Positions 44,766 through 53,980 of a stretch of DNA of 64,000 nt are shown here, one piece after another. The position numbers and the translations under genes are program-made. The stretch lies in contig NZ_BQHR01000016.1 of the NCBI RefSeq assembly GCF_021601625.1, positions 1-64,000 on the forward strand, in the 5' to 3' direction. The notes below the pieces were generated by a model, which had not been told where the DNA came from, searched no databases, and was given only the letters and a program-made list of their open reading frames with translations. Each line of letters starts with the position of its first letter. Positions within the stretch are counted from its first letter, which is position 1. The stretch comes from Pseudomonas paraglycinae (GTDB lineage: Bacteria; Pseudomonadota; Gammaproteobacteria; Pseudomonadales; Pseudomonadaceae).

Positions 44766-45790
44766 CCGTCGTTCGACACCCGGTGAATCTGCCGAAACTC
44801 ACCGGGCGGCATCCCGCGTCGGCTCTTAAAGGCGCGGTGAAAGGAGCGTGATTCGCTGAAGCCCAGATACTGGGCGATGTCCTGAATCGGCAAAGTGCTG
44901 TTGAGCAGGTAATGCTCGGCCAGTTCCTGGCGCAGTTCATCGAGGATCTGCTGATACGACGTGCCGGCCTGATGCAACTGGCGTTGTAGCGTGCGCACCG
45001 ACACGGCGAGATGTTCGGCCACTTGTTCCTTGCGCGGCAGGCCTTCCTTGAGCAACTGGCGCAGGATGCTTTTGACCCGCTGCTCCAGCGACGCATCCTC
45101 CAGCGTCGCCATCAAACTCTGCGCGTGTTCTTCCAGCGTGCGCAGCAATTGCGCATCGGCCTGGCGCAACGGCAACTGCAAATATGGCAACGGCACGATC
45201 AGCGCTGAATACGCCTGATCGAACAGCACCGGGCATTCAAAAAACTGTTCGTACTGCGCCAGCGTCGTGCCCGCCGGGAGTGAGTGTTCCAGCCACACGG
45301 CGGCCGGCGACAGTCGGGTATCGGCGATCCAGCGTGCGTATTGCAGCCAGGAGCCGAGTACGTTTTCCACCAGATGCCGGCGAATCCGCGGGCGCTCAAA
45401 GCGACAGCTCCAGATCAGGTGTACGTGGCTGTCGTGTACCTCGGCGCGGCTGACGCCCATGTCGCCCACCAGTTTTTCGAACGGCATGATGCGGCTCATG
45501 GCATCGCCCAATGTCGCGCAATTCATGGTGATGTAACCCAGCACGCTCCACGAGTTGGGCAGGACGAAATTCGCCGCGTTGAGGCCGAACAGCGGATCGC
45601 CCGAGTGTTCGCAAAAGTAATCGAGCAACCGCTCATGGGTTTCCCCCGGCAAGCGCAGGCTGTTGTCGCTCAACTGCTGCGCCTGCAACCCGGCCGCCGC
45701 CAACGCAGGCTCGATGGCCAGGCCCAGATGTTCGGCATGGCGCAGGTACTTGAGCAGCGGCGGAACGGAGGTGAAGCCGAGCGATTGCAT
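44762..45790 (-). CDS. AraC-family regulator (ArgR/OruR-like, N-terminal Arabinose_bd type)
   Basis: A 342-residue AraC protein. The N-terminal sensor domain (LKYLRHAEHLGLAIEPALAAAGL, SWSVLGYITMNCATLGDAMSRIMPFEKL) and the C-terminal double helix-turn-helix (RKEQVAEHLAVSVRTLQRQLHQAGTSYQQILDE; IQDIAQYLGFSESRSFHRAFKSRRGMPPGEFRQ) are clear. It is convergent with the glyoxalase-like gene. No divergent target is adjacent, as the next gene upstream is the small antitoxin-like gene 163 bases away, which it might control. Confidence 0.9.
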   Translation of the reverse strand: MQSLGFTSVPPLLKYLRHAEHLGLAIEPALAAAGLQAQQLSDNSLRLPGETHERLLDYFCEHSGDPLFGLNAANFVLPNSWSVLGYITMNCATLGDAMSRIMPFEKLVGDMGVSRAEVHDSHVHLIWSCRFERPRIRRHLVENVLGSWLQYARWIADTRLSPAAVWLEHSLPAGTTLAQYEQFFECPVLFDQAYSALIVPLPYLQLPLRQADAQLLRTLEEHAQSLMATLEDASLEQRVKSILRQLLKEGLPRKEQVAEHLAVSVRTLQRQLHQAGTSYQQILDELRQELAEHYLLNSTLPIQDIAQYLGFSESRSFHRAFKSRRGMPPGEFRQIHRVSNDG

Positions 45791-45953
45791 GACTGAATCC
45801 TCTTGATCGAGGCCGCCGTGGGCGGATGAGCGCTCTGAAAGGTAATTTGAATCCGCGAATAAAGTAAATGGCTGGCCTTGGGACCATGCAGAGATCTTCG
45901 AACTGGTTTGTTAGTCTGCGATCACTCATTTCAAAGATTGCAGGGGAAGCCTT

Positions 45954-46181
45954 ATGACCAGCATCACTATTCGACTCGATGAGCAGGTGACAGAGCAATT
46001 GCGTATCGCTGCCGCCCAAAACTGTCATTCCATGGAAGACGAAGCGCGGCAGATTCTGGAGAACGCGTTGGCTACCGTTGATCGAGCCGGCGGATTAGGT
46101 ACTCGGATACGCAATCGATTCGGCGCCATGGGTGGCGTCGAACTTGATCTGCCATCACGTTCAGAAAACCTCAGCGGTTGA
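45954..46181 (+). CDS. FitA-like ribbon-helix-helix antitoxin, no toxin partner
   Basis: A 75-residue protein with an N-terminal ribbon-helix-helix (MTSITIRLDEQVTEQLRIAAAQNCHSMEDEARQILENAL) and a C-terminal tail (GLGTRIRNRFGAMGGVELDLP) like FitA/VapB antitoxins, which bind a PIN-domain toxin through that tail. No PIN toxin follows: after the stop come about 40 bases, a terminator and the convergent chemoreceptor gene. It may be a solitary antitoxin or a DNA-binding relic. AGGGGAA precedes the ATG. Confidence 0.8.
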   Translation: MTSITIRLDEQVTEQLRIAAAQNCHSMEDEARQILENALATVDRAGGLGTRIRNRFGAMGGVELDLPSRSENLSG

Positions 46182-46220
46182 TAAACACCGGTTAAAAAAA
46201 ACCGCAATTTCAGGACAAAA

Positions 46221-46251
46221 AAGAAGGGCAGCTTTTCAGCTGCCCTTCTTT
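46221..46251. terminator. bidirectional terminator between the antitoxin and chemoreceptor genes
   Basis: AAGAAGGGCAGC, loop TTTTCA, GCTGCCCTTCTTT is a perfect 12-bp stem with A-rich and T-rich flanks. Confidence 0.9.
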
Positions 46252-46276
46252 GTACATCGGCTTTCGTGTGCAGGGT

Positions 46277-48196
46277 TTACACGCGGAAATGACTCACCAT
46301 CTGCTGCAACTGCCCACCCAACCGCGCCAGTTCAACGCTGGACTTGGCGGTCTCATCACTCGCCGCAGCGGTCTGTTCCGACACGTCGCGGACGTTGATG
46401 ATGCTGCGGCTGATTTCTTCGGCCACGGCGCTTTGCTGTTCGGCGGCTGCGGCGATCTGCTGGTTCATCGACTGGATGTTCGACACCGTGCGGGTGATGT
46501 TTTCCAGGGAGTCGCCGGCCTTGCGGGTCAGGGCGACGCTGCTGTCAGTCAGGGCGCGGCTGTTGTTCATCACGGCCGAGACTTGCTGAGTGCCGTTTTG
46601 CAGACCGGCCACCAGGCCTTCGATTTCCTCGGTGGATTTCTGGGTGCGCTGGGCCAGGCCACGGACTTCGTCGGCGACCACGGCAAAACCGCGACCGGCT
46701 TCACCGGCACGGGCGGCTTCGATGGCGGCGTTGAGGGCCAGCAGGTTGGTCTGTTCGGCGACGGCCTTGATCACGTCCATGACGCTGCCGATCTTGTCGC
46801 TTTCCTGTTGCAGCACGCTCATGGCTTCGGTGGAACGCACCACTTCGCTGGCCAGACGCTCGATCTGGGCGATGGCTTCGTTCACCACTTTGTCGCCTTC
46901 GCGAGCTTCGCCGTCAGCGGCGGCTGCGGCTTGCGAGGCTTCTTCGGCGTTGCGCGCGACTTCCTGCACGGTGGCGGTCATCTCGTGCATGGCGGTGGCG
47001 ACCTGATCGGTCTCGACCTTCTGGCTGTTCACGCCAGCGCTGGTCTGTTCGGTCACGGCCGACAGTTCTTCGGCGGCGCTGGCGATCTGGGTCACGCCGT
47101 CGCGGATGCCGCTGATCAGGTCGCGCAGGGTCACGCCCATGCGCGCGATGCCTTGTTGCAGCACGCCAAGTTCGTCGCGGCGGGTGACGATCACGTTGTG
47201 GCTCAGGTCGCCGCTGGCGATGCGGTCGACCACGGCCATGGTTTCCTGCAGCGGACGGGTGATCTGACGGGTGATGATGAACGCGGCGATGACACCCACC
47301 AGCAAGGCCAACAGGGTGCTGATCAATTGCAGCGTACGAGCCTGGGCGCTTTCCACGTCACGACGGTCGAGCTGGATCTGATACAGCTGCTCGCTCAGGG
47401 TCACGATGGTCGCGCCCTGATCGGTCATTTCCTTACGCGCCTGCACCGCATCGGTGTTGGCGTTCTTGAAGGCCTGCAACGCGCTGCGGTAGTTGGTCAG
47501 TGCGGTTTCCAGCTGACGCAGGGCGTCCTGCTGCGAACTGGCGAAATGCACGTTCAGTTGCTTGAGGCTGGCGATGGCGGCGTCCAGCTGGCCGACGGCT
47601 TTCTGCTCGGTCTCGGCGTTGGCGGTGGCGGTGTAGCCGCGCACTTCGTAGCGCGCCAGGATGAACGCTTCCTTGGCGGCTGTGACGGCCTGGAACTGCT
47701 CGAAACGCTCATCGCTCAGCGGCATTTGCTGGACGCGGTTGCTCAGCGCTTCGATCAGGCCGTAGGCCGTCGCGGCACTGGAGGCCATCGAGTCGCGCGC
47801 GGTGTTGCCAGTGCGATAGGCATTACGCATCTTGTTCAGCGACGTCTGGTATTCGGCGATGGTCGCCGCCTGCTCCTTGAGCAGCTTGACGTTCTCGGGG
47901 CTCTTGAAGCTGCTGATCAGCTTCTGCTGTTGGGCGGCGAACCCGTCGAGGGTGGTCTGCACGTTCTGCGCGGCGGTTTCGTCGCCGTTGGTCAGCATGT
48001 ATTGCAGGCGCACCACGCGCAGTTTGGTCAGGCCAGCGTTGAGCTGGGTGATGTCGCTCATCCAGTTGCTGCGGTCAATCAGGCCGCCCAGGCTGGTCCA
48101 GCCGGTGAGCGCCAGGATGCAGGTCAGGGCCAGGACGAGGCCGAATCCGAGCCCCAGTTTCAGGTTCACGCTGATGTTGCCGAACCAGCTATTCAT
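46277..48196 (-). CDS. methyl-accepting chemotaxis protein with HBM sensor (McpS-like)
   Basis: A 639-residue chemoreceptor. After the first membrane helix (about residues 12-32) the periplasmic part (about 33-285) is a long all-helical region of the helical bimodular type; a second helix (about 287-305), a HAMP domain and the signalling domain with the hairpin tip [32 protein letters not shown] follow. Length and N-terminus ([20 protein letters not shown]) resemble McpS of P. putida, which senses TCA-cycle intermediates. The ATG at 48196 follows GGAGG. Ligand is inferred from family only. Confidence 0.92.
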   Translation of the reverse strand: MNSWFGNISVNLKLGLGFGLVLALTCILALTGWTSLGGLIDRSNWMSDITQLNAGLTKLRVVRLQYMLTNGDETAAQNVQTTLDGFAAQQQKLISSFKSPENVKLLKEQAATIAEYQTSLNKMRNAYRTGNTARDSMASSAATAYGLIEALSNRVQQMPLSDERFEQFQAVTAAKEAFILARYEVRGYTATANAETEQKAVGQLDAAIASLKQLNVHFASSQQDALRQLETALTNYRSALQAFKNANTDAVQARKEMTDQGATIVTLSEQLYQIQLDRRDVESAQARTLQLISTLLALLVGVIAAFIITRQITRPLQETMAVVDRIASGDLSHNVIVTRRDELGVLQQGIARMGVTLRDLISGIRDGVTQIASAAEELSAVTEQTSAGVNSQKVETDQVATAMHEMTATVQEVARNAEEASQAAAAADGEAREGDKVVNEAIAQIERLASEVVRSTEAMSVLQQESDKIGSVMDVIKAVAEQTNLLALNAAIEAARAGEAGRGFAVVADEVRGLAQRTQKSTEEIEGLVAGLQNGTQQVSAVMNNSRALTDSSVALTRKAGDSLENITRTVSNIQSMNQQIAAAAEQQSAVAEEISRSIINVRDVSEQTAAASDETAKSSVELARLGGQLQQMVSHFRV

Positions 48197-48440
48197 CAAA
48201 AATCCTCCAGAAAAACGTTGTGCGTCTTGATCGTCGGTCAGGCTGGAAGATTGTTGTTTTTTTGCGCCAGCAAGGGTGTAAGCAGGACTGTATCGGCCGC
48301 AAATCCGAGAGCTGAAAGGTTTTTGTCCTACGGAATTTGTAACAAGCGCCCCCAAGACTTTTTTCACATGGGTTTCACTGCCTGCCCACGCCGTGCTCTC
48401 TAACCTCGCCGCATCGAATGACAAGTGATGGCGGCTTTTT

Positions 48441-49112
48441 GTGGAATTGCGACTGAGTCTGTTCGGCGTCAAGCGCTCGATTGATCTGAGCGGTCTGGCC
48501 TGTTTTCGAAACACCTGGGTGGTCTTGGCAGCGTCGGCGCTGGTGATTCCGCTGACCCTGTGGCTGCTCGCCCCGGCGGCGGTGCCTGATCTTGCCCACG
48601 GCAATGTGGCCGGGGCGCAGGCGTTGAAAGAGGGCTGGAACAAGGGCGAAATCATCGTGCTGGTGCGCCACGTCGAGCGCTGCGACCACTCGAAAGCCGC
48701 TTGCCTGAGCGGCCACGATGGCATTACGGATCGCTCGCGCAGTGTCGCGGTGAGCGTCGGCGCGCAGTTCGAGCAGTTGGGCCTGGATAAGGCCGACGTC
48801 TACAACAGCCCGATGATGCGCACGGTGCAGACCGCCGGCTACATGTTCAACAAGGCGGCGACCGGCGAAGACTGGCTGATCAGTTGCAAGGGCCGGATGT
48901 TGCAGGACGCGCTCGCGCATAAAGTCCCGGGACGCAACCTGATTCTGGTGACCCACAGCGAATGCATGGCGCAGCTGGAAAAAGACCTCAAGGTGCCGGC
49001 CTCGACTCTCGGGTACGGCGCATCGCTGTTTGTTTCCGACGCCAGCCCGGCGGCCCCAAAGATGCTCGGCTTCATTGAAGCCTCCGACTGGCGCACGGTG
49101 ACCACCCGATGA
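48441..49112 (+). CDS. membrane-anchored histidine phosphatase (Ais/PmrG-like)
   Basis: A 223-residue protein with one N-terminal membrane anchor (about residues 25-45) and a histidine phosphatase domain: [23 protein letters not shown] (catalytic His in RHVER), [15 protein letters not shown] and [13 protein letters not shown] with the second His. The RHxERCD pattern is like Ais/PmrG, thought to dephosphorylate core heptose of lipopolysaccharide. It starts with GTG at 48441 and overlaps the PAP2 gene by ATGA. Neighbouring PAP2 and ArnT-like genes support a role in envelope lipid modification. Confidence 0.8.
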   Translation: MELRLSLFGVKRSIDLSGLACFRNTWVVLAASALVIPLTLWLLAPAAVPDLAHGNVAGAQALKEGWNKGEIIVLVRHVERCDHSKAACLSGHDGITDRSRSVAVSVGAQFEQLGLDKADVYNSPMMRTVQTAGYMFNKAATGEDWLISCKGRMLQDALAHKVPGRNLILVTHSECMAQLEKDLKVPASTLGYGASLFVSDASPAAPKMLGFIEASDWRTVTTR

Positions 49113-49930
49113 AATCCCGCTTTTATGCTTACAACTTCGGCATCCCGCTGCTGTGTGCCGCGGTGGTATTCCTGATGTTCGACATGACCCGTATCGACAT
49201 CGCGTTCAGCAATCTGCTGTTCGATCCGCTGAGCCAATCGTTCCCGCTCGACAAGATTCACTTCTTCGAAAAACTGACCCACAAGTGGGCGCGGATCATT
49301 CCGAACTGGACGGCGGAAATTGCCTTGATCGGCGCCATGCTGTCGTTTGTCTGGCCGCTGGTGAAACCGCAAAAGCATCCGCGTCTGGGCGGTTTTCTCG
49401 AGCGCTGCAAAGTCGCCCCGGTGCTGCGCTTTGCCGCCGAGCACCGTAGAGATTTTCTGTTTGTGGTGGTGGCTTTCGCGGTCTGCACCGGGGTGATCCA
49501 TTTCCTCAAGGCACACACCAGCGTCTACTGCCCGATCGAGACCACGCTGTACGGCGGAAAGATGCCGCACATCGAGTGGTACAACAATTTCCAGCTGTTC
49601 CACGAAGCGGGTGAAGGGCGTTGCTGGCCGGGCGGTCATGCTTCCGGTGGCTTCACCATGCTGGCGCTGTATTTCGTGGCGCGTCGTTATCAGTGGCGCT
49701 TTTCCAGCGCGTTGCTGTGGGGCTCGCTGCTGCTCGGTTTTGTCTACGGCACTACGCGGGTCCTACAGGGTTGGCACTACATGTCTCACACGTTCTGGGC
49801 CGGGATCTTCGTGTGGCTGGCATGTTTGCTGACGGCGCTGGCGTTCTACGGTCGGGCTTGTCTGGAATTGCCGGTGTTGAGCAAGCGTGAGCGACGGGTG
49901 TTCGCTGCGCAGCCTGAGGTTTCTCTCTGA
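49109..49930 (+). CDS. PAP2-family membrane phosphatase
   Basis: A 273-residue membrane protein with about six hydrophobic segments and the PAP2 phosphatase motifs: KAHTSVYCPIE (motif 1 region), WPGGHASGGFTM (motif 2 with catalytic His) and RVLQGWHYMSHTFWAG (motif 3). Such enzymes remove phosphate from lipid A, undecaprenyl pyrophosphate or phosphatidylglycerol phosphate. It overlaps the Ais-like gene and faces the ArnT-like gene across a terminator. Confidence 0.88.
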   Translation: MKSRFYAYNFGIPLLCAAVVFLMFDMTRIDIAFSNLLFDPLSQSFPLDKIHFFEKLTHKWARIIPNWTAEIALIGAMLSFVWPLVKPQKHPRLGGFLERCKVAPVLRFAAEHRRDFLFVVVAFAVCTGVIHFLKAHTSVYCPIETTLYGGKMPHIEWYNNFQLFHEAGEGRCWPGGHASGGFTMLALYFVARRYQWRFSSALLWGSLLLGFVYGTTRVLQGWHYMSHTFWAGIFVWLACLLTALAFYGRACLELPVLSKRERRVFAAQPEVSL

Positions 49931-49950
49931 GGCCTCGCCGCTGAAATGGG

Positions 49951-49975
49951 AAACCCCCATCACCGGCGGGTTTTT
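49951..49975. terminator. terminator between PAP2 and ArnT-like genes
   Basis: AAACCC and GGGTTTTT with partial inner pairing form a short hairpin plus T tract between the convergent genes. Confidence 0.65.
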
Positions 49976-49994
49976 CGTTTGTGCTGTCGTGGCA

Positions 49995-51428
49995 TCAATA
50001 GCCGACGAAGTAATACGCCTGGCGCCCGACCATCATGGTCTTGTGGACTTTCAGCGGTGCGGCGGGTTCGCTGTCTCCCGACATCACGGCGATGTGCGAG
50101 GGCGATGCGCTGAGAAATTCCCGTAGCTGTGCATCGGTGTCCAGACCCTTCAGGACACTTTGGGTGTAGAACACGCTGGCGCCGCCGACCCGTTCGTTGG
50201 CTTGAAACAACGCGACCTGATTGCCGCTCGCCTGCAGGGCCTGAATGTGTTCGGTCAGCGGCAGGAACGACAGGTGTTTATCGGCGTTGGGCAGTGCCCA
50301 TTGTGCGGCGCCAAGGTAGCTGGCGATGACCAGCGCCAATATGCCAACCGCCACTGTCTGACGATGACGGGCGATTCGTCCGACAAAACCATTCCTGTGA
50401 TCCTTCAACCTGTCGAACAGCACGCCCGCATATTCCGCTGCGATCACTGCCGCTGCGGGTGTCATCGACATCAGGTAAACCGTGCGTTTGCTCGAAGCCA
50501 GGGTCAGTAGGATGAACTGCGCGATTATCCACAGGCTGAAAAACAGCAGGTAACGGTTGGCCTTCAATTGTTTACGGAAGTGCCACAACCCCAGATACAC
50601 CAGAATGTTCCAGGGCAGGAACGCCTGCGGCAGCTTGGCGAGGTAGTAGTAAAACGGCTCATAGTGCCCGGCTTCGACGAACGATCCGCTGAAACGTCCT
50701 ACGCTGTTGGTCAGCAACACTTCGCTGACCGCCTGGACGCCGCCGCGCTGATAGAGCACGGCAAGCCAGATCATCAGCGGGATCAGGCCGACCAGTGTCA
50801 GCAAACCCGGACGCAGCCAGTCCGTCAGCTTGAAGCGCTTGTCCATCAGGTTGTCGGCCAGCAGAAAAGCGAAAATCACCACGCCCGGCATCGCCAGCCC
50901 GAGCACGCCTTTGCTCAACGTAGCGATCGCAATCCCGACTACAAACAGCAACGAATTGCCCGGGTTCGATGCTCGCTGCGCCTGAAAAAAGGCCAGCAAC
51001 GCTATGGTCACGCCAAGGGCAAGCAGAGCATCCTCGCCGACGCCGCGCACGTTGCTCCAGTAACTGGCCATGGTCGCCAGCAGAATCCCCGCCGTCCAGG
51101 CGATGGCCTTCGGGCGTTCGAAGCGGCGCAACATGGCGTACAGCAGCATCACGCTGAGCAACCCGGCCACCGCCGACGCCAGTCGCACCGCCCAGGGCGA
51201 GACACCGAAAACCCGCAGGGCGCCGGCGTCCAGCCACAGGCTCAGGGGCGGTTTTTCCAGAAAGGGCTCGCCGAACAGACGCGGTGTCACCCAGTCGTTG
51301 TCCAGGTGCATCTCCATCGCAATGCCCGCGACCCGAGCCTCGGTGGAGCCTTGCAGTTGATGGTTGCCAAGGGCGAAAAAGAACAGCAGGGCGGCAAGCA
51401 GAAGCAGGGAAGAGGCGGCACGCGACAT
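49995..51428 (-). CDS. ArnT/PMT-like glycosyltransferase (GT39/GT83 type)
   Basis: A 477-residue polytopic membrane protein with about ten hydrophobic helices. The first periplasmic loop has GSTEARVAGIAMEMHLDNDWVTPRLFGEPFLEKPPLSLWL, the metal and acceptor region of ArnT and protein mannosyltransferases (acidic residue near the first helix, EKPPL). It likely moves a sugar from undecaprenyl phosphate to lipid A or another acceptor. It is shorter than ArnT (about 550), mainly in the C-terminal soluble part. No arnBCAD genes lie nearby, so its donor need not be aminoarabinose. Confidence 0.82.
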   Translation of the reverse strand: MSRAASSLLLLAALLFFFALGNHQLQGSTEARVAGIAMEMHLDNDWVTPRLFGEPFLEKPPLSLWLDAGALRVFGVSPWAVRLASAVAGLLSVMLLYAMLRRFERPKAIAWTAGILLATMASYWSNVRGVGEDALLALGVTIALLAFFQAQRASNPGNSLLFVVGIAIATLSKGVLGLAMPGVVIFAFLLADNLMDKRFKLTDWLRPGLLTLVGLIPLMIWLAVLYQRGGVQAVSEVLLTNSVGRFSGSFVEAGHYEPFYYYLAKLPQAFLPWNILVYLGLWHFRKQLKANRYLLFFSLWIIAQFILLTLASSKRTVYLMSMTPAAAVIAAEYAGVLFDRLKDHRNGFVGRIARHRQTVAVGILALVIASYLGAAQWALPNADKHLSFLPLTEHIQALQASGNQVALFQANERVGGASVFYTQSVLKGLDTDAQLREFLSASPSHIAVMSGDSEPAAPLKVHKTMMVGRQAYYFVGY

Positions 51429-51495
51429 GGTTCAGGCAACCGGAAGTGAGCGGAAACCCGAGCTTACGCGGCCATTCCTTAATAATTTGTGAACG

Positions 51496-52083
51496 TCACG
51501 ACAGCGGTCGCGACCAGCGTTGCTCCGACGTTTCGAAACGCGGATTGACCCGCGCCGTCAGCACATGATCCTGCCAGCGCCCGGCAATGTTCAGGTACGC
51601 CTTGGCATAGCCTTCACGCTCGAACCCGAGGCGCTCCAGCAACCGGGCGCTGCGCTCATTGCCGGGAATGTAGTTGGCCATGATCCGGTGCAGGTTCTGG
51701 GTCTCGAACATATAGGCGATGGCCGCCTCCAGCGCTTCCTGCATCAAACCCTTACCCTGATGCGCCTCGTCGATGTGATAACCCAGATAGCACGCCTGAA
51801 ACGCACCGCGAATGATCCCGCTGAAATTGCAGGCGCCGATCATCTGCTCACCATCCGGGGTCAGCAACGCCATATGCACCGCGAGCCCGGCTTCGAAGGC
51901 GCTGGCTTGTATCTCCAGGCGTCGGCGGATCTGTTCAGTAGAAAAGTAATCGGTGATACGAATCGGCGACCATGGAGCGAGGTGGCGTTGATTGCGCTGG
52001 TAGAACGCGCTTTCCAGCGGCGCTTGATCCGGGTCGAGTACCGCGAGCGTCAGGCGTTGACAGGGTAGGGTCAGCAGCGGCAT
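51496..52083 (-). CDS. GNAT acetyltransferase, RimJ-like
   Basis: A 195-residue GNAT protein: LPCQRLTLAVLDPDQAP at the N-terminus, the acetyl-CoA loop GYHIDEAHQGKGLMQEALEAAIAYMFE and the NLHRIMANYIPGNERSARLLERLGFEREGYA block typical of RimJ/RimL. The ATG at 52083 follows CGGAG by six bases. It may acetylate ribosomal-protein N-termini or a small molecule. Confidence 0.87.
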   Translation of the reverse strand: MPLLTLPCQRLTLAVLDPDQAPLESAFYQRNQRHLAPWSPIRITDYFSTEQIRRRLEIQASAFEAGLAVHMALLTPDGEQMIGACNFSGIIRGAFQACYLGYHIDEAHQGKGLMQEALEAAIAYMFETQNLHRIMANYIPGNERSARLLERLGFEREGYAKAYLNIAGRWQDHVLTARVNPRFETSEQRWSRPLS

Positions 52084-52226
52084 CGGGTGCTCCGGAAGCA
52101 GGGGATGATTGACAGAATTGTCCGGACGGATGGAAAACACAACTGGATCGCCGAACGCAGAGCACTATAAATTTCCCTGATTCACTTCACATCCGGTTAT
52201 GAGATTCGTCGTTCAAGGAGGACATG

Positions 52227-52805
52227 ATGGAATGGGCATTCAAGACGGGGGAGCACTCGCTGCGACTGATACCCGCGGATCCGGCGTTTTACTCGTTGTT
52301 TCAGCAGGCGCTGAACGCCAGCTACCTCGATCATTCGGAATTTCTGCCCTGGCCGCGTGAGTACACCAACGCGGAGCAGGCGCTCGAGTTTCTGCTGAAG
52401 GCCCAAAAAGAGTTCAACAGTGAAACCGGCGAGCGACGATGGCTGATCGTGACCGAGGACGGGCAAGCGCTGATCGGTTGCATCGGACTCAAGCCCCGCT
52501 CGCGCAACCGCTACGTCGTGGGTTATTGGGCCAACACCGAGCAATCGGGCAAGGGCTACATGCGCGCCGCCCTCACACATCTGCTCAACAACCTTCCTGA
52601 GTTCACCTTTTACCTGACCGCTTCCTCAGCCAATGCGAGAAGCCGGCGTCTGGCCGAGGCTGTCGGGTTCGTGTTGGTCAGGATCCACCCCGGGGCCCGG
52701 CAATCGGAACGGCACGGCGAGCAAGACACCTGCGTCTATCGCCTGCCAGGCAAACCGCAGGCAAAAAAAAGCCCGCAGGAGCGCGGGCGAACCGTAGTTT
52801 CTTGA
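52227..52805 (+). CDS. GNAT acetyltransferase, RimL-like
   Basis: A 192-residue GNAT protein with HSLRLIPADPAFYSLFQQALNASY, GYWANTEQSGKGYMRAALTHLL (acetyl-CoA loop) and NARSRRLAEAVGFVLVRI. The ATG at 52227 is taken because AAGGAGG then sits at normal distance; 52224 is too close. The last 15 codons (KKSPQERG) are also the terminator of the opposite-strand gene, which explains the odd lysine-rich tail. Confidence 0.83.
   Translation: MEWAFKTGEHSLRLIPADPAFYSLFQQALNASYLDHSEFLPWPREYTNAEQALEFLLKAQKEFNSETGERRWLIVTEDGQALIGCIGLKPRSRNRYVVGYWANTEQSGKGYMRAALTHLLNNLPEFTFYLTASSANARSRRLAEAVGFVLVRIHPGARQSERHGEQDTCVYRLPGKPQAKKSPQERGRTVVS
52763..52788 (-). terminator. terminator of the DUF6124 gene, inside the GNAT coding end
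   Basis: On the minus strand GCCCGC, AGGAGC-like loop and GCGGGC are followed by eight T residues. It lies about 110 bases after the DUF6124 stop and within the 3' end of the opposite GNAT gene. Confidence 0.75.
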
Positions 52806-52900
52806 ATGAGCGAGGCCAATGTACACGGCCATCACCGCCGCTGGGGTGAAGAAAAGTTCATGTCGATGAACGACTTGCGTCATCGACGAGCGGTCGTTTT

Positions 52901-53269
52901 TCAGTGCACGACAGGCGCCGTCGTACGGGGCACCAGATTCACCGGATCCAGGTTCTCCACGGCGCGATTGACCAGCATTTCAGTCATGATCGACAACTGC
53001 CGGATCGCCAGCAACCGGCTGCGCTGAGAGCCCGTGAAATCATCGGCGATGTTGGCCGTCACCATGTTCAGCGCCGCAAGGGTTTCGCAGGCATGGGTCA
53101 GCAGAGTGGCCGTGTCCACGTCGGTGCGCACGGAGAAAATCTCGTTGAAAGGCAGGGTGCGACGCGGCTTTCTCACGTATTCCTGAGGCTGGGCAAGCAC
53201 AGCCGGTTCTTTCGATTCGGTTTCGTGAGGCGGTGTTTGATCAGGCAGGCTTCGGGTGTCTTTTTTCAT
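52901..53269 (-). CDS. DUF6124-type small protein
   Basis: A 122-residue protein with a disordered, Pro/Glu-rich N-terminus and a helical C-terminal domain (VRTDVDTATLLTHACETLAALNMVTANIADDFTGSQRSRLLAIRQLSIMTEMLVNRAVENLDP). The pattern resembles a Pseudomonas-restricted family annotated as DUF6124. GGAG precedes the ATG. The first codons (MKKDTR) are repeated at 62248, where the copy has lost the rest. Function unknown. Confidence 0.75.
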   Translation of the reverse strand: MKKDTRSLPDQTPPHETESKEPAVLAQPQEYVRKPRRTLPFNEIFSVRTDVDTATLLTHACETLAALNMVTANIADDFTGSQRSRLLAIRQLSIMTEMLVNRAVENLDPVNLVPRTTAPVVH

Positions 53270-53407
53270 GACGAGGCTCCATGGTTTCAGGCTCCCGGCG
53301 AATTCCTTTGGTAAACCATTTGCCGGGTTGCAGCGGAGCGCGAAGACTAGCGTTTGGAAGCATCTTGAACCAGTTCATGGAAGTCGACGCGGGTTGCGGG
53401 AAATTTC

Positions 53408-53890
53408 CTAGGACGCCTGCAGACAGGAGCGAAGTTCACTCGACGTCAGCGTGTGCTTGAAGTGATGTTCCCACAACCGCACACCCAGCCCGCCCGAGCG
53501 ATCCAGCGACGAACCCACCGTCAGATCCGTGAGCAACGTCGGCTGCAAACCGGCATCGAACAACGCAACCCCGGCAGCCAGGCAGCAGGTTTCGGTTTGC
53601 AAGCCGCAAACCAGCACGCGATCCAGATTCAGGCTTTTCAGGTAGTCGAGGGTGTCCGGGGAGGGTGCGTTGCCGTACTTGATGAAGATGCGGTCTGCGG
53701 CGATCAGGCTGTCGTAATCCGCTGGCGGGTGCCAGCCGAGCTGACGCTGGAAGGGGGTGCGGATTTCATCATGGCGCTCGACCGTGGCGACGCTTGGCAG
53801 TTTGCCGATCAGTGATTGAATGCTGTCGATCAGCCATTGGGGCGGGGAGAAGCAGGGTTGGACGTCGATGATCAGCAGTGCCTAGCGCAT
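53408..53890 (-). pseudogene. isochorismatase-family hydrolase, broken by a stop at codon 3
   Basis: The frame reads ATG CGC TAG and then continues open to 53408 with the isochorismatase fold, including the start of the active site (LLIIDVQPCFSPP), IKYG and VCGLQTETCCLA with the catalytic Cys. The intact copy at 62387-62869 has CAA (Gln) at codon 3. Elsewhere the two differ by scattered substitutions only. No good internal start restores the first catalytic Asp, so this copy is probably inactive; a sequencing error at codon 3 cannot be excluded. Confidence 0.8.
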
Positions 53891-53920
53891 GAGGTCTCCC
53901 GGGATGAATCTCCAGATGCG

Positions 53921-53947
53921 ACAAGGCCCGCACTGGGCGGGCCTTGT
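53921..53947 (-). terminator. orphan ssrA-type terminator (copy 1)
   Basis: ACAAGGCCCGC, loop ACTGG, GCGGGCCTTGT is identical to the hairpin at 62900-62926 that ends ssrA. Here only a remnant of the ssrA 3' end remains beside it. Confidence 0.8.
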
Positions 53948-53954
53948 CGTTGAG

Positions 53955-53980
53955 AGTTGGTGGGCCGGGGTAATCTGAAT
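53955..53980 (-). other. degraded ssrA 3' end, candidate attachment-site remnant
   Basis: TTGGTGGGCCGGGG followed by TAATCTGAA corresponds to TTGGTGGAGCCGGGG and GGATTTGAA of the intact tmRNA end at 62936-62960, with small deletions and changes. The ssrA 3' end is a common integration site of genomic islands; this would be the distal attachment site. Confidence 0.6.

Larger units (their letters stand above)
53249..53980. repeat. direct repeat copy 1 flanking the restriction island
   Basis: About 730 bases (5' end of DUF6124, isochorismatase pseudogene, ssrA-type terminator, degraded ssrA end) match 62227-62965 almost base for base, with scattered substitutions. The shared part ends within TTGGTGGGCCGGGG, where the second copy runs into intact ssrA. 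Confidence 0.88.

Noticed and set aside
46250-48403. Long plus-strand frame opposite the chemoreceptor gene
   Set aside because: Low-complexity Gly/Asp/His-rich translation with no family features; the minus strand encodes an intact chemoreceptor.
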